Assembly: GCF_025527015.1 (NCBI RefSeq)
Contig: NZ_JAODIM010000037.1
Span: 62,001-126,000 of the forward strand
Direction: 5' to 3'
Source of the DNA: Winslowiella arboricola
Lineage (GTDB): Bacteria; Pseudomonadota; Gammaproteobacteria; Enterobacterales; Enterobacteriaceae
DNA: 64,000 bases
In this document: one piece after another, positions 48,301 to 56,157 of the stretch
Layout: every line of letters begins with the position of its first letter
Position numbering within the stretch: the stretch's first letter is position 1
Notes under the pieces: model-generated
Told to the model about the DNA's origin: nothing
Databases searched by the model: none
The model's input: the letters and a program-made list of their open reading frames with translations, nothing else
Position numbers and translations under genes: made by a program

Positions 48301-49765
48301 GTTACTCAGTAATGTGTCATCGATTCAGGCTGAATTAATGAAATATTGTACCGAATCTCATGTTACTTACTCCCTGCAAAATAATCTTGCGGAGATAGAT
48401 GATTCCAATGAAATTATCCAGCCTTTGGTAAGGTTAAACAAGTGGCTGAAAGTCAGTAGTACTGAAAATGCTGCAGTCAGGACTGCTAAAAAAAACATTA
48501 CCGACAACAGAAAAGAACTAAAAGTAAAAAATATCATATATCTTGAAATAATTGCACAGGCAGTGAAAAAGTCATACGCCACCTGGCAAACTAAAAAAGG
48601 CGAGGAGGTTCGAGCAAAAATACTTAAGACCGCCCTCGGAAGCATCGCCCCAGAAGAACTGTTTCCTCGACTGGCAGAATTAACTTTAAAAAACAGCAAA
48701 TTGAGCGGATATAAAGTATTTTCCGACATTGTGTCCCGGCAAATGCAGCTGACGCCAGATAGTGCTAATGCCAGTACGTCTAAAACGCCTGATTTACTGA
48801 ATGAGAAACAACTGCAGGCATTTACAACCTTTATAACGAGCAGCCCGGCCGCATGGGGGATATTTGAAGATGCCTATAAATCTCCCGGTAAAATAGAGTG
48901 GATAATGAAGCCGGAAAGCTTTTTTAATGTTTCAGCAGAAGTGCAGGCGCTGATGCTGAGATTCATATCTGACAAATTTAGCACGGAAACCGTTGTCTGG
49001 ATTAAGCGGTATCTGGAGAAGATAGAAGGCATGTTAACATTGCCACAAGACAATATCACGATTATTAATTTAGAAAACTCGCTTTCGCTCATTTGTAATG
49101 GAATAAAAAAAATTAATCATCAGGATCTTCCGGAGTTAGTTAGCCGAATTTTTATCCTTAGCAATAGCATTATGCTACGTAAAGTAAAACCGACCATAAG
49201 CATTTCACTCAATAAATCTCTTCATTCGATACTGGAAAACCTGGAAACCACATCTGCTGAAATCCACAAAAAACTAACGGGTGACTATAAAACTCTGCTG
49301 CTGCCGGATCAGTCAGTAGTGCAAGAATTCCGGTTTGTCCCCGATAGATATGAACCGAGGCCGCGCGTCAGCGTGGAGTCAGATACCGACTTCGCCCCCG
49401 ACTCAGTTGACGCTGAGCAAAGACCAGATAAGGGGCAGAAGACACCACCTGTTACCACAAGAACCATCTATGTTGATAAAAAGTGGGAGAGATATAGTAC
49501 CGAAAAAGATTTAATGCAACCTTTACAGAAATCAATAAGTCTATTGGCGACAGGTAAAAATGATCATGAATTAAATGTTCATAAATACGCTGGGCGAGCG
49601 TTTAGCTTTGATATATATCTGGGCAAAGGAGGCAGGGGGAATTGTCGAGGCCTGATACTAATAGGATCCAAAAAACATTGCTATCTTATTAAAATTGGCA
49701 CCCATAAAGAAATTGAATCTGAAGCCCAAAACTATAAAGATATGGAAAAAAATCCATTGATATAA
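45323..49765 (+). CDS. Giant protein with OTU-like cysteine protease domain, frameshifted at C-terminus
   Basis: This protein of about 1480 residues is of no family I recognise. The start at 45323 (MNPTQQTDGRD) is preceded by TTAAGGA; an in-frame ATG at 45164 has no such site. Residues 1-200 are rich in P and Q. Residues about 240-375 look like an OTU cysteine protease: GYSDCLLFAIVQHM with C251, and GQHYEALIPH with H367. A long, mostly helical, K/N/I-rich body follows. The last 100 residues (from 1381, RTIYVDKKWERY) match the end of the next gene. The reading frame stops at 49765 after a run of seven A; the -1 frame encodes the missing tail. AT-rich, unlike its neighbours. No signal peptide or membrane helix. 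Confidence 0.7.
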   Translation: MNPTQQTDGRDLVRATQPPPVTPTQSTPQRNVLPVMEITNTQQKPIRFFQESSPPPHKAATYLSVTESAAKTDHRPGPLRPGSLGQMPPPEPMPQLLPQIKYTIPSQQVSPRSDNTNPPQMTVQYHMQKSHAQSAITNDNLRKAINQLYLAGLSMPDPTQFDQQSKNTIVYMADANTDPQQKPDNPPQRQIEWTPEKEQEYADAQRTTAKQRQDAVLDPAEGVAEEEKLPASRFQIMANNPFFSETGYSDCLLFAIVQHMTGYYEPDDAYNALLVGELRLMLVQQGWLGAPGGFGANGYMAPGSASTKQLLAAVNEKLKSKGLPPLRVIFHDFAPQDDGPAKEFLHAAGAEPGVGDVVHIINAEGQHYEALIPHKMKRMATQLTLSEQQKIAINRAKIHFASTISAICEFPVILQIVNKADEVFIAGIGMGNLSEDEVRDAVVLKPQDAHIGISVRIAGTEISCATVPGDQLASLLEKIPPLMLVMYEAGAICAMFDPETYNDILLGPASYESLFKATAVNLYQAKKVGKEIETRFNSLTRRWITERGFFQAAKIHSQRNPTGFSKIMPLIIDIFKLSATEVLEKIYASGSGNFRRETCDIPSTCARLYYLAKFIADNEIPSLEKELREILSALDHQQQSVTPKELFKEIRKFICSELKEKPNHKDARKTIFFYYNRFIGALKKSGLSEQKQYYAAEALLPLTVLTELPEIFIQKTLSDLITNFNRIVYGSVSSSKITLPQGTTDSLLSMFITNSYTLPTDWSEYITTFYYKIINKLGENGTLPFSCIELIEFTNMMVSPERAKVISANLIGRNIKTNINKIKAITAIMIRTMGSEEIANAIYSVAGDEKAIKAFVNKWLQYQNILLTHPTILPGDFLIQSQDEMRVIKEGDINSTLTYALNHIEVKRTLEKYKNIEEMVFTGEEYAPILGEILHSIPPVQKTEIINRIVNLNVQTGIKNQEIIINLVTRLQKIIDSKRNALKSQKDHTLWNKLLSNVSSIQAELMKYCTESHVTYSLQNNLAEIDDSNEIIQPLVRLNKWLKVSSTENAAVRTAKKNITDNRKELKVKNIIYLEIIAQAVKKSYATWQTKKGEEVRAKILKTALGSIAPEELFPRLAELTLKNSKLSGYKVFSDIVSRQMQLTPDSANASTSKTPDLLNEKQLQAFTTFITSSPAAWGIFEDAYKSPGKIEWIMKPESFFNVSAEVQALMLRFISDKFSTETVVWIKRYLEKIEGMLTLPQDNITIINLENSLSLICNGIKKINHQDLPELVSRIFILSNSIMLRKVKPTISISLNKSLHSILENLETTSAEIHKKLTGDYKTLLLPDQSVVQEFRFVPDRYEPRPRVSVESDTDFAPDSVDAEQRPDKGQKTPPVTTRTIYVDKKWERYSTEKDLMQPLQKSISLLATGKNDHELNVHKYAGRAFSFDIYLGKGGRGNCRGLILIGSKKHCYLIKIGTHKEIESEAQNYKDMEKNPLI

Positions 49766-49857
49766 TTATAAATAACCCAGCATTGAAATTAAGGATCCTT
49801 AAATTTGATGAGAAAAAAGATCACTATAAACCTGTTAGTGAAGAAGATTTCTTTTAA
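49744..49857 (+). other. Out-of-frame continuation of the giant OTU protein
   Basis: In the -1 frame the sequence after AAAAAAAT (49747-49753) encodes SIDIIINNPALKL ... EEDFF and a stop at 49855-49857. It aligns without gaps with the C-terminal 35 or so residues of the paralogue downstream (KKRVSAMIDDASLQ ...). So one base has been lost in the A run, or ribosomes slip there (A AAA AAT is a classical -1 heptamer in the right phase). Confidence 0.75.
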
Positions 49858-49870
49858 AAAAATTTATCGT

Positions 49871-49904
49871 AGCGGTCAGTGTATATCTGACCGCTGGCTT
49901 TTTT
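49871..49904 (+). terminator. Rho-independent terminator between the two giant genes
   Basis: AGCGGTCAG pairs with CTGACCGCT around a 7-base loop, followed by GGCTTTTTT. It lies 14 bp after the out-of-frame tail stop. Only 39 bp separate it from the next ATG. Confidence 0.85.
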
Positions 49905-49943
49905 CGATTGAGTCTGTCAGTCACAACTAAAAGGATATTTAGC

Positions 49944-52900
49944 ATGAAGACTCCTCCACTCTCACGCGCCGTGGCGGTTAATAAGGTTGATAATTCCGCC
50001 CTACGACCCGCCCGGCAACCTGACAACATAGTTGGTCAATCCCTGAAGTCGGCAGATAATGTGTCTGTGCTGCCCGCTACTCTGCAACCGCCAACGGAAA
50101 TTGACCTGCGCCAGCACTCCTTTACCATTCAGCAGCCACATGCCGGCCCCAGCAGCACGCAAATGCCGCAGTTATCCCTGCCTGCTGGCCCCAGTAGCGC
50201 GCAAATGCCGCAGTTATCCCTGCCTGCCGGCCCCAGCAGCACGCAAATGCCGCAGCTATCCCCACAGGTTCCCCCGGGCAGCCCGCAATGTAAGCCGCAG
50301 ATCAAAGCGTTCAGCAACACTTGCAATTTGATGCAACAACGCGATGTAGTAACTGGCAGTAAACATGCCCCCGGAAAGTCCCCGCTGCCTGATTATATCA
50401 CCCGCAGTTGCCAGGAAAATCCCGTCAACGTTAAATGGCAGGAGGCCAACGCCAGGCTCGCGCAACTGCTTAAGTTCAATCCCAGTCAAATCAGCAAGAG
50501 TAATGTGCTGGTCTATATGATGGAAGAAACCATTCCGCCAGTAACGTCACGTCGTGCAGAGGCATCAGGCGGTGCAGAGGCATCAGAACCCTATCCGCCG
50601 CCCCCTCACCCCGCATCTAGCCCCGGAACGAGCCAGAATACATCTGCTGCAAAGCATCTGCAGTTCACCCCAGAACAGCGAGACAAAATAAACAGATGTA
50701 AGGCCGAATATTTTATGCGTTTGCTCTCTTGCGCTATTCGGCTGCCAGTGTTGATCACTACATCAGAAAGCAATGAGTCGACGGTTTATAACAACGGCGA
50801 ACCCGTGAAAAAGAAAATATCGCCCTATGAAATCAGTGATGCGATTTCTTTTTTAAAAACAAGAAATGGCACCTCGATGATAATTAGAAAAGCGGGCAAC
50901 GACCAAATGCGCACAGAACTTGAGTCTTCCGCTCTGGTAACCCTTTTGGAAACTATTCCGATAAACCTGTTTCGGACAACGGATAACATCGCGATCTATA
51001 ATACATTTACCAGCACCCCTGATATTTTGCAACAACAGGGCGTCGCACAATATACTACCCTTCACTCTTTATTTACTAAAGGAAATACCTTAGCAATAAA
51101 AACCGCATTAGAAAAAATAAACGTTTTTTTTAATCAAAACCCTTGCAATAGCATTGCCAAAAATGAGTTTTTCCTGACGCTGTTATTAAATATCAAATTT
51201 ACTTTATTCCCAGAACAAACAAGAAAAGCTCAACAAGGAAATAAAAACCATCCAGCCAGTTCAGGTACAGCCGCAGCCGCAGCGAAAAGAGAGCGGGTCA
51301 CCCCGGCACAGGTACACTTTATTGTTAGTGAGATCGAGGCTCCTCCCCCCTGGGCTTTTAATGCCATGACTGCAATGGTTATCCAGGATAAGTCAAATAT
51401 TGACACATTGGCTAACTACCTGTACAGATTGTCAAAAAACATACTCGGAAATAAATCCACGGAATTTAGCGCCGCCTTCAATGGTATCATGTCGATATTT
51501 AATGATAACACAAATACCTTTTTTTCCATTGCACAAAAAATGGTCGAAAACGTTTATCGTGAACTGGCAAAAGAATCCTTAGAGGAGGAAATCACGCAAA
51601 ATAGGTTAGAAAACTACTTCACTACATTTATGCAAGCCACGGAAAGTCATACTAAAAGTGAGGGCTATAAAAACTCGATAAAACAAGTATTCTGGCCTTT
51701 AATCTACAGTTGTGAGGGCGGTTTTAAAAGATACCATTCTGAAATAAAAACATCGTTATCATTTAAGCATCGAAAACTCTGTAGCATTGAAGATCGCCTT
51801 ATATCATTACGGCTTACAGCCGCTTTTCGCCAGCCGTTAACCTGGAGTGAATCTATCGCCAGGCAGTTTGAAGGCATCTTATCCCAAGCCGGCAGCGATG
51901 GTAACAGACCATTAGCCACCATCTATTTTATCGCTTTTTGTTACGAACGTTTATCCAGAGAATACAGCGAGAAGATGTTTCACAAGTTCTTTGAGGTTAA
52001 CGTAAAAAAAAATGAGCGACTTAATGCTATTGTGATGTTACTACTTATTGAAGTCTACCCACCGGATAAAGTAATTGATATTTATACCGACAAGAAGGAG
52101 GATGTGGTAAAAACATTCCTCTCTTACTGGAAAAAGATTAGATCTGTTAAATCAGAAAAGATTGCCAATGATAAATGCCTGATTGTCGATCAGGGCGGTG
52201 CTATAATAGAAGACCACAAAAAGTGGAAAGCTCATATTGAACAGAGAAAAAGAGTGCCACTAGCATTGCCCGCAGCTGTAGCCAATCGTTTAATAAATAA
52301 GTTTAACTTTATCGGTAACTATATATTTACCGATAATAACACCATTGAAATAGTCGCCGGTATTTTGCAATTTCTGTCGCCAATGGCCAATAGCGAGGAA
52401 AGTAAAACGATAATCGATGAGATAGCCAGCGCCAACATCAATTCGGATAAATACGATATCCATAAAACCGCTAACCGTTTCCAGATAATGCTAAAAACCA
52501 CGATAAATGCTATTAATGAAAATCCACTCACAACAAAAAAAGAGCGTGAAGAGCTGTGCAATCATTTAACCAGCTCGGTATTAACTCTCCACCTTAACCT
52601 GCTAAACCACAACAGTAAAAACATTAAAGATGAATTAATCAGTAGCATTAGCAATAATTTCTCGACGATAAGTGTAGCAGAAAAAATTGCCATACCGCTG
52701 AATATACTTAATGCCGGCTTGTTAGCGGAAAAAATTAGTGAAGATCTCTACATTGATATAATTAGCCGAACGTTGGAAAATTCATGTAACCAGTTACTGG
52801 ATAAACAGACGGGTGAGATTATCCGAACAATGGTGCTAAAAATCGCATTAAAAGTGATTAAAGAACGCGACAAACTCTTTCTTTCTCTCGCCAGAATAAA

Positions 52901-54149
52901 CACCAATCTGGCCAGTGAACAATCTGGATATAATGCCTTTCTGTATATTGTTAAGAGGGAGATGGGCTCCACCCGCAAACCGCAGAGCTCAACGCTGCCG
53001 TTAAACAACCAGGAACTGCAGGCACTCATCACATTTATTACCTCCTCACCGGTTTGCTGGAATATATTCCAGCGTGCCTATACGGAAATATATAGTGAAA
53101 ATGCAGAAGAAAATAACCTTACCGAAGGTATCCGCATCAATACTGAATGGTTAATCAACCCCCCCTGCTTTCTGCTCCTCCCCCCGATGGCTAAAGACTT
53201 AATGATGCGATTTATTGCTGATGTATTAAAACAGGAACCTGCAAACTTTATCAGATCCTGCTTAAGCAGCATTGAGCAAAAGTTAACGACTGAGACGCCA
53301 ATAAATTATCTCAATGATTTAGAACATTCGCTAAACTATCTCTGTAACGCTCTGACCAAAGAGAGTTCCACCACGCTGGTCAGCATGACAGACAGCATTT
53401 TCACACTGGCGGAAAAAATAAATGAGCAAAAGTTGTTCAGGGGGCTCAGCAGCTCAATGCAAAACGCTTTAAAAACTATCCTGAATGACATTAAAAAGAC
53501 TGACAGCCTGAAATACGATCAGCTGAGCGAAAAATATCATTCACTGATAGCGGCCAGTCCTGTCGGGCAGTACTTTTCTCCGCCGGTTAACGTTGCAAGC
53601 TCATCTAACCGGATCATCGACACCAGCACCGGTGAATCGGACAACAACAAACCCCTCTTGCCAGGCACTTCTGCTGTCGCGGTGAGAAAAAAAGTGAGTA
53701 AAAAGAAAGCGATCGTCGCACCGACTATTTATGTCAGTAAAAATTGGGCAGAACTCAATGCCGATGCGGATCAAAGCAAGGGGCTGCATCGCGCATTAGA
53801 AATATTTAGCCAGGATCCTACAGATAGTGAGTTATATTTTCATAAATATAAAGGTTACGATTTCTGGACGATTAATATAAAACCTGTCACCGCTGAAGAC
53901 GTGCAAAAAGGCTGGAAGGGCACCAGCAGCGACCTCAAAATTTGGCTGTTCAGAGCAGAAGGTAATTGCTTTATTGTAGGGGGTGTCGGTACGCATGAAC
54001 AAGCCAAAGCGGAGTCAAAAAATTATCCCGTTCTGTCGAAAAAGCGCGTCAGTGCGATGATTGATGACGCCAGTCTGCAGTATCAGAAAATCGTTTTTAA
54101 TCCAGTCAGCGGAAAATTCGACATTGCCCAGCGTGATCCTGTGCAATAA
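49944..54149 (+). CDS. Giant protein, paralogue of the OTU protein without the OTU domain
   Basis: This protein of 1401 residues is unrecognised. The start at 49944 (MKTPPLSRAVAV) has AAGGATA upstream. Residues 1-230 are rich in P, S and Q and include three copies of a 14-residue repeat (67-108). From about residue 239 (LQFTPEQRDKINRCK) it aligns with the first giant protein after its OTU domain (LTLSEQQKIAINRAK), and again from about 1016 (LQALITFITSSP vs LQAFTTFITSSP) to the C-terminal domain at 1260-1401 (PTIYVSKNWAEL, HKYKGYDFWTI, GTHEQAKAESKNY). Where the first protein has the OTU domain this one has a P-rich linker (PYPPPPHPASSPG). AT-rich; no signal peptide or membrane helix. A secreted effector is possible but not shown. 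Confidence 0.7.
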   Translation: MKTPPLSRAVAVNKVDNSALRPARQPDNIVGQSLKSADNVSVLPATLQPPTEIDLRQHSFTIQQPHAGPSSTQMPQLSLPAGPSSAQMPQLSLPAGPSSTQMPQLSPQVPPGSPQCKPQIKAFSNTCNLMQQRDVVTGSKHAPGKSPLPDYITRSCQENPVNVKWQEANARLAQLLKFNPSQISKSNVLVYMMEETIPPVTSRRAEASGGAEASEPYPPPPHPASSPGTSQNTSAAKHLQFTPEQRDKINRCKAEYFMRLLSCAIRLPVLITTSESNESTVYNNGEPVKKKISPYEISDAISFLKTRNGTSMIIRKAGNDQMRTELESSALVTLLETIPINLFRTTDNIAIYNTFTSTPDILQQQGVAQYTTLHSLFTKGNTLAIKTALEKINVFFNQNPCNSIAKNEFFLTLLLNIKFTLFPEQTRKAQQGNKNHPASSGTAAAAAKRERVTPAQVHFIVSEIEAPPPWAFNAMTAMVIQDKSNIDTLANYLYRLSKNILGNKSTEFSAAFNGIMSIFNDNTNTFFSIAQKMVENVYRELAKESLEEEITQNRLENYFTTFMQATESHTKSEGYKNSIKQVFWPLIYSCEGGFKRYHSEIKTSLSFKHRKLCSIEDRLISLRLTAAFRQPLTWSESIARQFEGILSQAGSDGNRPLATIYFIAFCYERLSREYSEKMFHKFFEVNVKKNERLNAIVMLLLIEVYPPDKVIDIYTDKKEDVVKTFLSYWKKIRSVKSEKIANDKCLIVDQGGAIIEDHKKWKAHIEQRKRVPLALPAAVANRLINKFNFIGNYIFTDNNTIEIVAGILQFLSPMANSEESKTIIDEIASANINSDKYDIHKTANRFQIMLKTTINAINENPLTTKKEREELCNHLTSSVLTLHLNLLNHNSKNIKDELISSISNNFSTISVAEKIAIPLNILNAGLLAEKISEDLYIDIISRTLENSCNQLLDKQTGEIIRTMVLKIALKVIKERDKLFLSLARINTNLASEQSGYNAFLYIVKREMGSTRKPQSSTLPLNNQELQALITFITSSPVCWNIFQRAYTEIYSENAEENNLTEGIRINTEWLINPPCFLLLPPMAKDLMMRFIADVLKQEPANFIRSCLSSIEQKLTTETPINYLNDLEHSLNYLCNALTKESSTTLVSMTDSIFTLAEKINEQKLFRGLSSSMQNALKTILNDIKKTDSLKYDQLSEKYHSLIAASPVGQYFSPPVNVASSSNRIIDTSTGESDNNKPLLPGTSAVAVRKKVSKKKAIVAPTIYVSKNWAELNADADQSKGLHRALEIFSQDPTDSELYFHKYKGYDFWTINIKPVTAEDVQKGWKGTSSDLKIWLFRAEGNCFIVGGVGTHEQAKAESKNYPVLSKKRVSAMIDDASLQYQKIVFNPVSGKFDIAQRDPVQ
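50142..50267 (+). repeat. Three tandem 42-bp coding repeats
   Basis: Three copies (50142-50183, 50184-50225, 50226-50267) each encode AGPSS(T/A)QMPQLSLP, the last ending SPQ. The copies differ at only a few bases, so the duplication is recent. They lie in the proline-rich N-terminal region and are much GC-richer than the rest of the gene. Confidence 0.95.
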
Positions 54150-54208
54150 GTTTAATCATCGATGCCAATTGATAAATAAGCATAATTATCAGCGATGCAC
54201 GATATGCA

Positions 54209-54241
54209 TAAAAAAAGCCGCAACGCGATACACGTTGCGGC
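54209..54241 (-). terminator. Rho-independent terminator after glnS
   Basis: On the minus strand GCCGCAACG pairs with CGTTGCGGC, followed by a run of seven T. It begins about 24 bp after the glnS stop. Confidence 0.88.
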
Positions 54242-54264
54242 CTCTGTTTTGCTGCTGCTACAAC

Positions 54265-55932
54265 TTACGCGCCGGTTTTGGTCCAGGTATCACGCAAACC
54301 AACGGTACGGTTAAATACCAGGTTTGACGCACTGGAGTAACGGCTGTCGGCGCAGAAGTAACCTTCGCGCTCAAACTGATAAGGGCTGCTGGCTGCAGCG
54401 GCCTGCAAACCAGGCTCGACAAAGCCCTGTCGAATCACCAGCGATTCCGGATTGATGGTGGTAAGGAAATCCTCAGCCGCGCCCGGGTTGGCTACGCTGA
54501 ACAGACGATCGTAGAGGCGGAATTCTGCTGGCAGCGCATGTACTGCTGAAACCCAGTGAATCACCCCTTTCACTTTACGCCCGTCCGCCGGATCCTTGCT
54601 TAAGGTATCGGTGTCGCAGGTGCAGTACAGACAGGTGATATTGCCCGCTTCATCTTTCGCCACACGCTCAGCTTTGATCACGTAAGCATTACGCAAACGC
54701 ACTTCTTTACCCAGCACCAGACGCTTGTATTGCTTGTTGGCTTCTTCACGGAAGTCAGCACGGTCAATCCACACTTCGCGACTGAACGGCACTTCACGGC
54801 TGCCCATTTCTGGTTTGTTCGGATGAGCAGGCATAGTGATCACCTCTTCATATCCGGCCGGCAGGTTTTCAATCACCACTTTAACCGGATCAAGCACCGC
54901 CATCGCGCGTGGTGCATTCTCATTGAGGTCATCACGAATGCAGGACTCCAGCGAAGCCATTTCCACGATATTGTCCTGTTTGGTCACGCCGATACGGCGG
55001 CAGAACTCGCGGATTGAGGCCGCGGTATAACCACGACGGCGCAGACCCGAAACAGTCAGCATGCGCGGATCGTCCCAGCCTTCCACCACTTTCTCGGTCA
55101 CCAGCTGGTTCAGCTTGCGCTTCGACATAATGGCGTATTCGAGATTCAGACGTGAGAACTCGTACTGACGCGGATGAGCAGGAATGGTGATGTTATCCAG
55201 CACCCAGTCATACAGGCGACGGTTATCCTGGAACTCCAGCGTGCAGAGCGAGTGGGTAATGCCTTCCAGCGCATCGGAAATGCAGTGGGTAAAGTCGTAC
55301 ATCGGATAGATGCACCACTTATTGCCGGTCTGATGATGTTCGGCAAATTTAATGCGGTACAGCACCGGATCGCGCAGCACAATAAAGCTCGAAGCCATAT
55401 CGATTTTGGCGCGCAGACAGGCAGTCCCCTCGGCAAATTCGCCGTTGCGCATTTTTTCAAACAGCGCGAGGTTCTCTGCTGGCGTGCGGTCACGGTACGG
55501 GCTGTTTTTGCCCGGCGCGGTGAGCGTGCCGCGATATTCACGGATCTGCTCTGGCGACAGCTCATCAACAAAGGCAAGACCTTTGTTAATCAGCTCAACC
55601 GCGTAGTTGTACAGTTGATCGAAATAGTCAGAGGAATAACAGACGTCGCCACTCCACTGGAAACCGAGCCATTGCACGTCATGCTTGATAGATTCAACGA
55701 ACTCCAGATCCTCTTTAACCGGGTTGGTGTCGTCGAAACGCAAGTTACATTGACCCTGATAATCTTGCGCGATGCCAAAGTTCAGGCAGATCGATTTTGC
55801 ATGGCCGATGTGCAAATAACCATTCGGCTCCGGCGGAAAACGGGTATGCACGCTGGCATGCTTACCGTTCGCCAAATCTTCGTCGATAATCTGACGAATA
55901 AAGTTAGTTGGGCGGGCTTCTGCCTCACTCAT
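54265..55932 (-). CDS. glnS: Glutaminyl-tRNA synthetase
   Basis: This 555-residue class I synthetase starts at 55932 ([20 protein letters not shown]), matching E. coli GlnS. The HIGH motif is in [18 protein letters not shown] and the KMSKS-type motif in [13 protein letters not shown]. The C-terminal anticodon-binding beta-barrels end in [10 protein letters not shown]. It loads tRNA-Gln. It lies between nagE and chiP in E. coli; here the two giant genes are inserted downstream. Confidence 0.97.
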   Translation of the reverse strand: MSEAEARPTNFIRQIIDEDLANGKHASVHTRFPPEPNGYLHIGHAKSICLNFGIAQDYQGQCNLRFDDTNPVKEDLEFVESIKHDVQWLGFQWSGDVCYSSDYFDQLYNYAVELINKGLAFVDELSPEQIREYRGTLTAPGKNSPYRDRTPAENLALFEKMRNGEFAEGTACLRAKIDMASSFIVLRDPVLYRIKFAEHHQTGNKWCIYPMYDFTHCISDALEGITHSLCTLEFQDNRRLYDWVLDNITIPAHPRQYEFSRLNLEYAIMSKRKLNQLVTEKVVEGWDDPRMLTVSGLRRRGYTAASIREFCRRIGVTKQDNIVEMASLESCIRDDLNENAPRAMAVLDPVKVVIENLPAGYEEVITMPAHPNKPEMGSREVPFSREVWIDRADFREEANKQYKRLVLGKEVRLRNAYVIKAERVAKDEAGNITCLYCTCDTDTLSKDPADGRKVKGVIHWVSAVHALPAEFRLYDRLFSVANPGAAEDFLTTINPESLVIRQGFVEPGLQAAAASSPYQFEREGYFCADSRYSSASNLVFNRTVGLRDTWTKTGA

Positions 55933-56038
55933 CTCAATTTCCTCAACACTTATATGGCGGGTGATTTGAACCACGAAATAACGGAGTATGATCCACAAAG
56001 CGGAGAAGGGAAACAACCGTTTGTTAGACTAATTACGC

Positions 56039-56067
56039 AAAAAAAGGGCGGGAATCGCTCCCCGCCC
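56039..56067 (-). terminator. Terminator between nagE and glnS
   Basis: On the minus strand GGGCGGG and CCCGCCC flank an 8-base loop, followed by a run of seven T. It lies after the nagE stop (56158) and before the glnS start. Confidence 0.8.
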
Positions 56068-56086
56068 AGTTTATAACATTATATTC

Positions 56087-56106
56087 GGACGCCGATAACG
56101 GCGCCC
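56087..56106 (-). repeat. Intergenic hairpin element, copy 12 (reverse)
   Basis: The element is GGACGCCG-ATAA-CGGCGCCC with one mismatch in the arms, followed by CTGCAG. It lies between the nagE stop and the terminator. Confidence 0.75.
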
Positions 56107-56130
56107 CTGCAGATAAATGCGATTTCGTAG

Positions 56131-56150
56131 CGGCGGCATTCTCGCCGCCG
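56131..56150 (+). repeat. Intergenic hairpin element, copy 13 (forward)
   Basis: The element is CGGCGGCA-TTCT-CGCCGCCG, a diverged copy with one internal mismatch, preceded by CGTAG. It lies 8 bp after the nagE stop and is paired with copy 12. Confidence 0.7.
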
Positions 56151-56157
56151 TGCGCAT

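Noticed and set aside
45323-54149. Prophage or insertion sequence as carrier of the giant genes
   Set aside because: No integrase, transposase, tRNA target or terminal repeat is visible around the two genes; only the AT-rich composition points to transfer.
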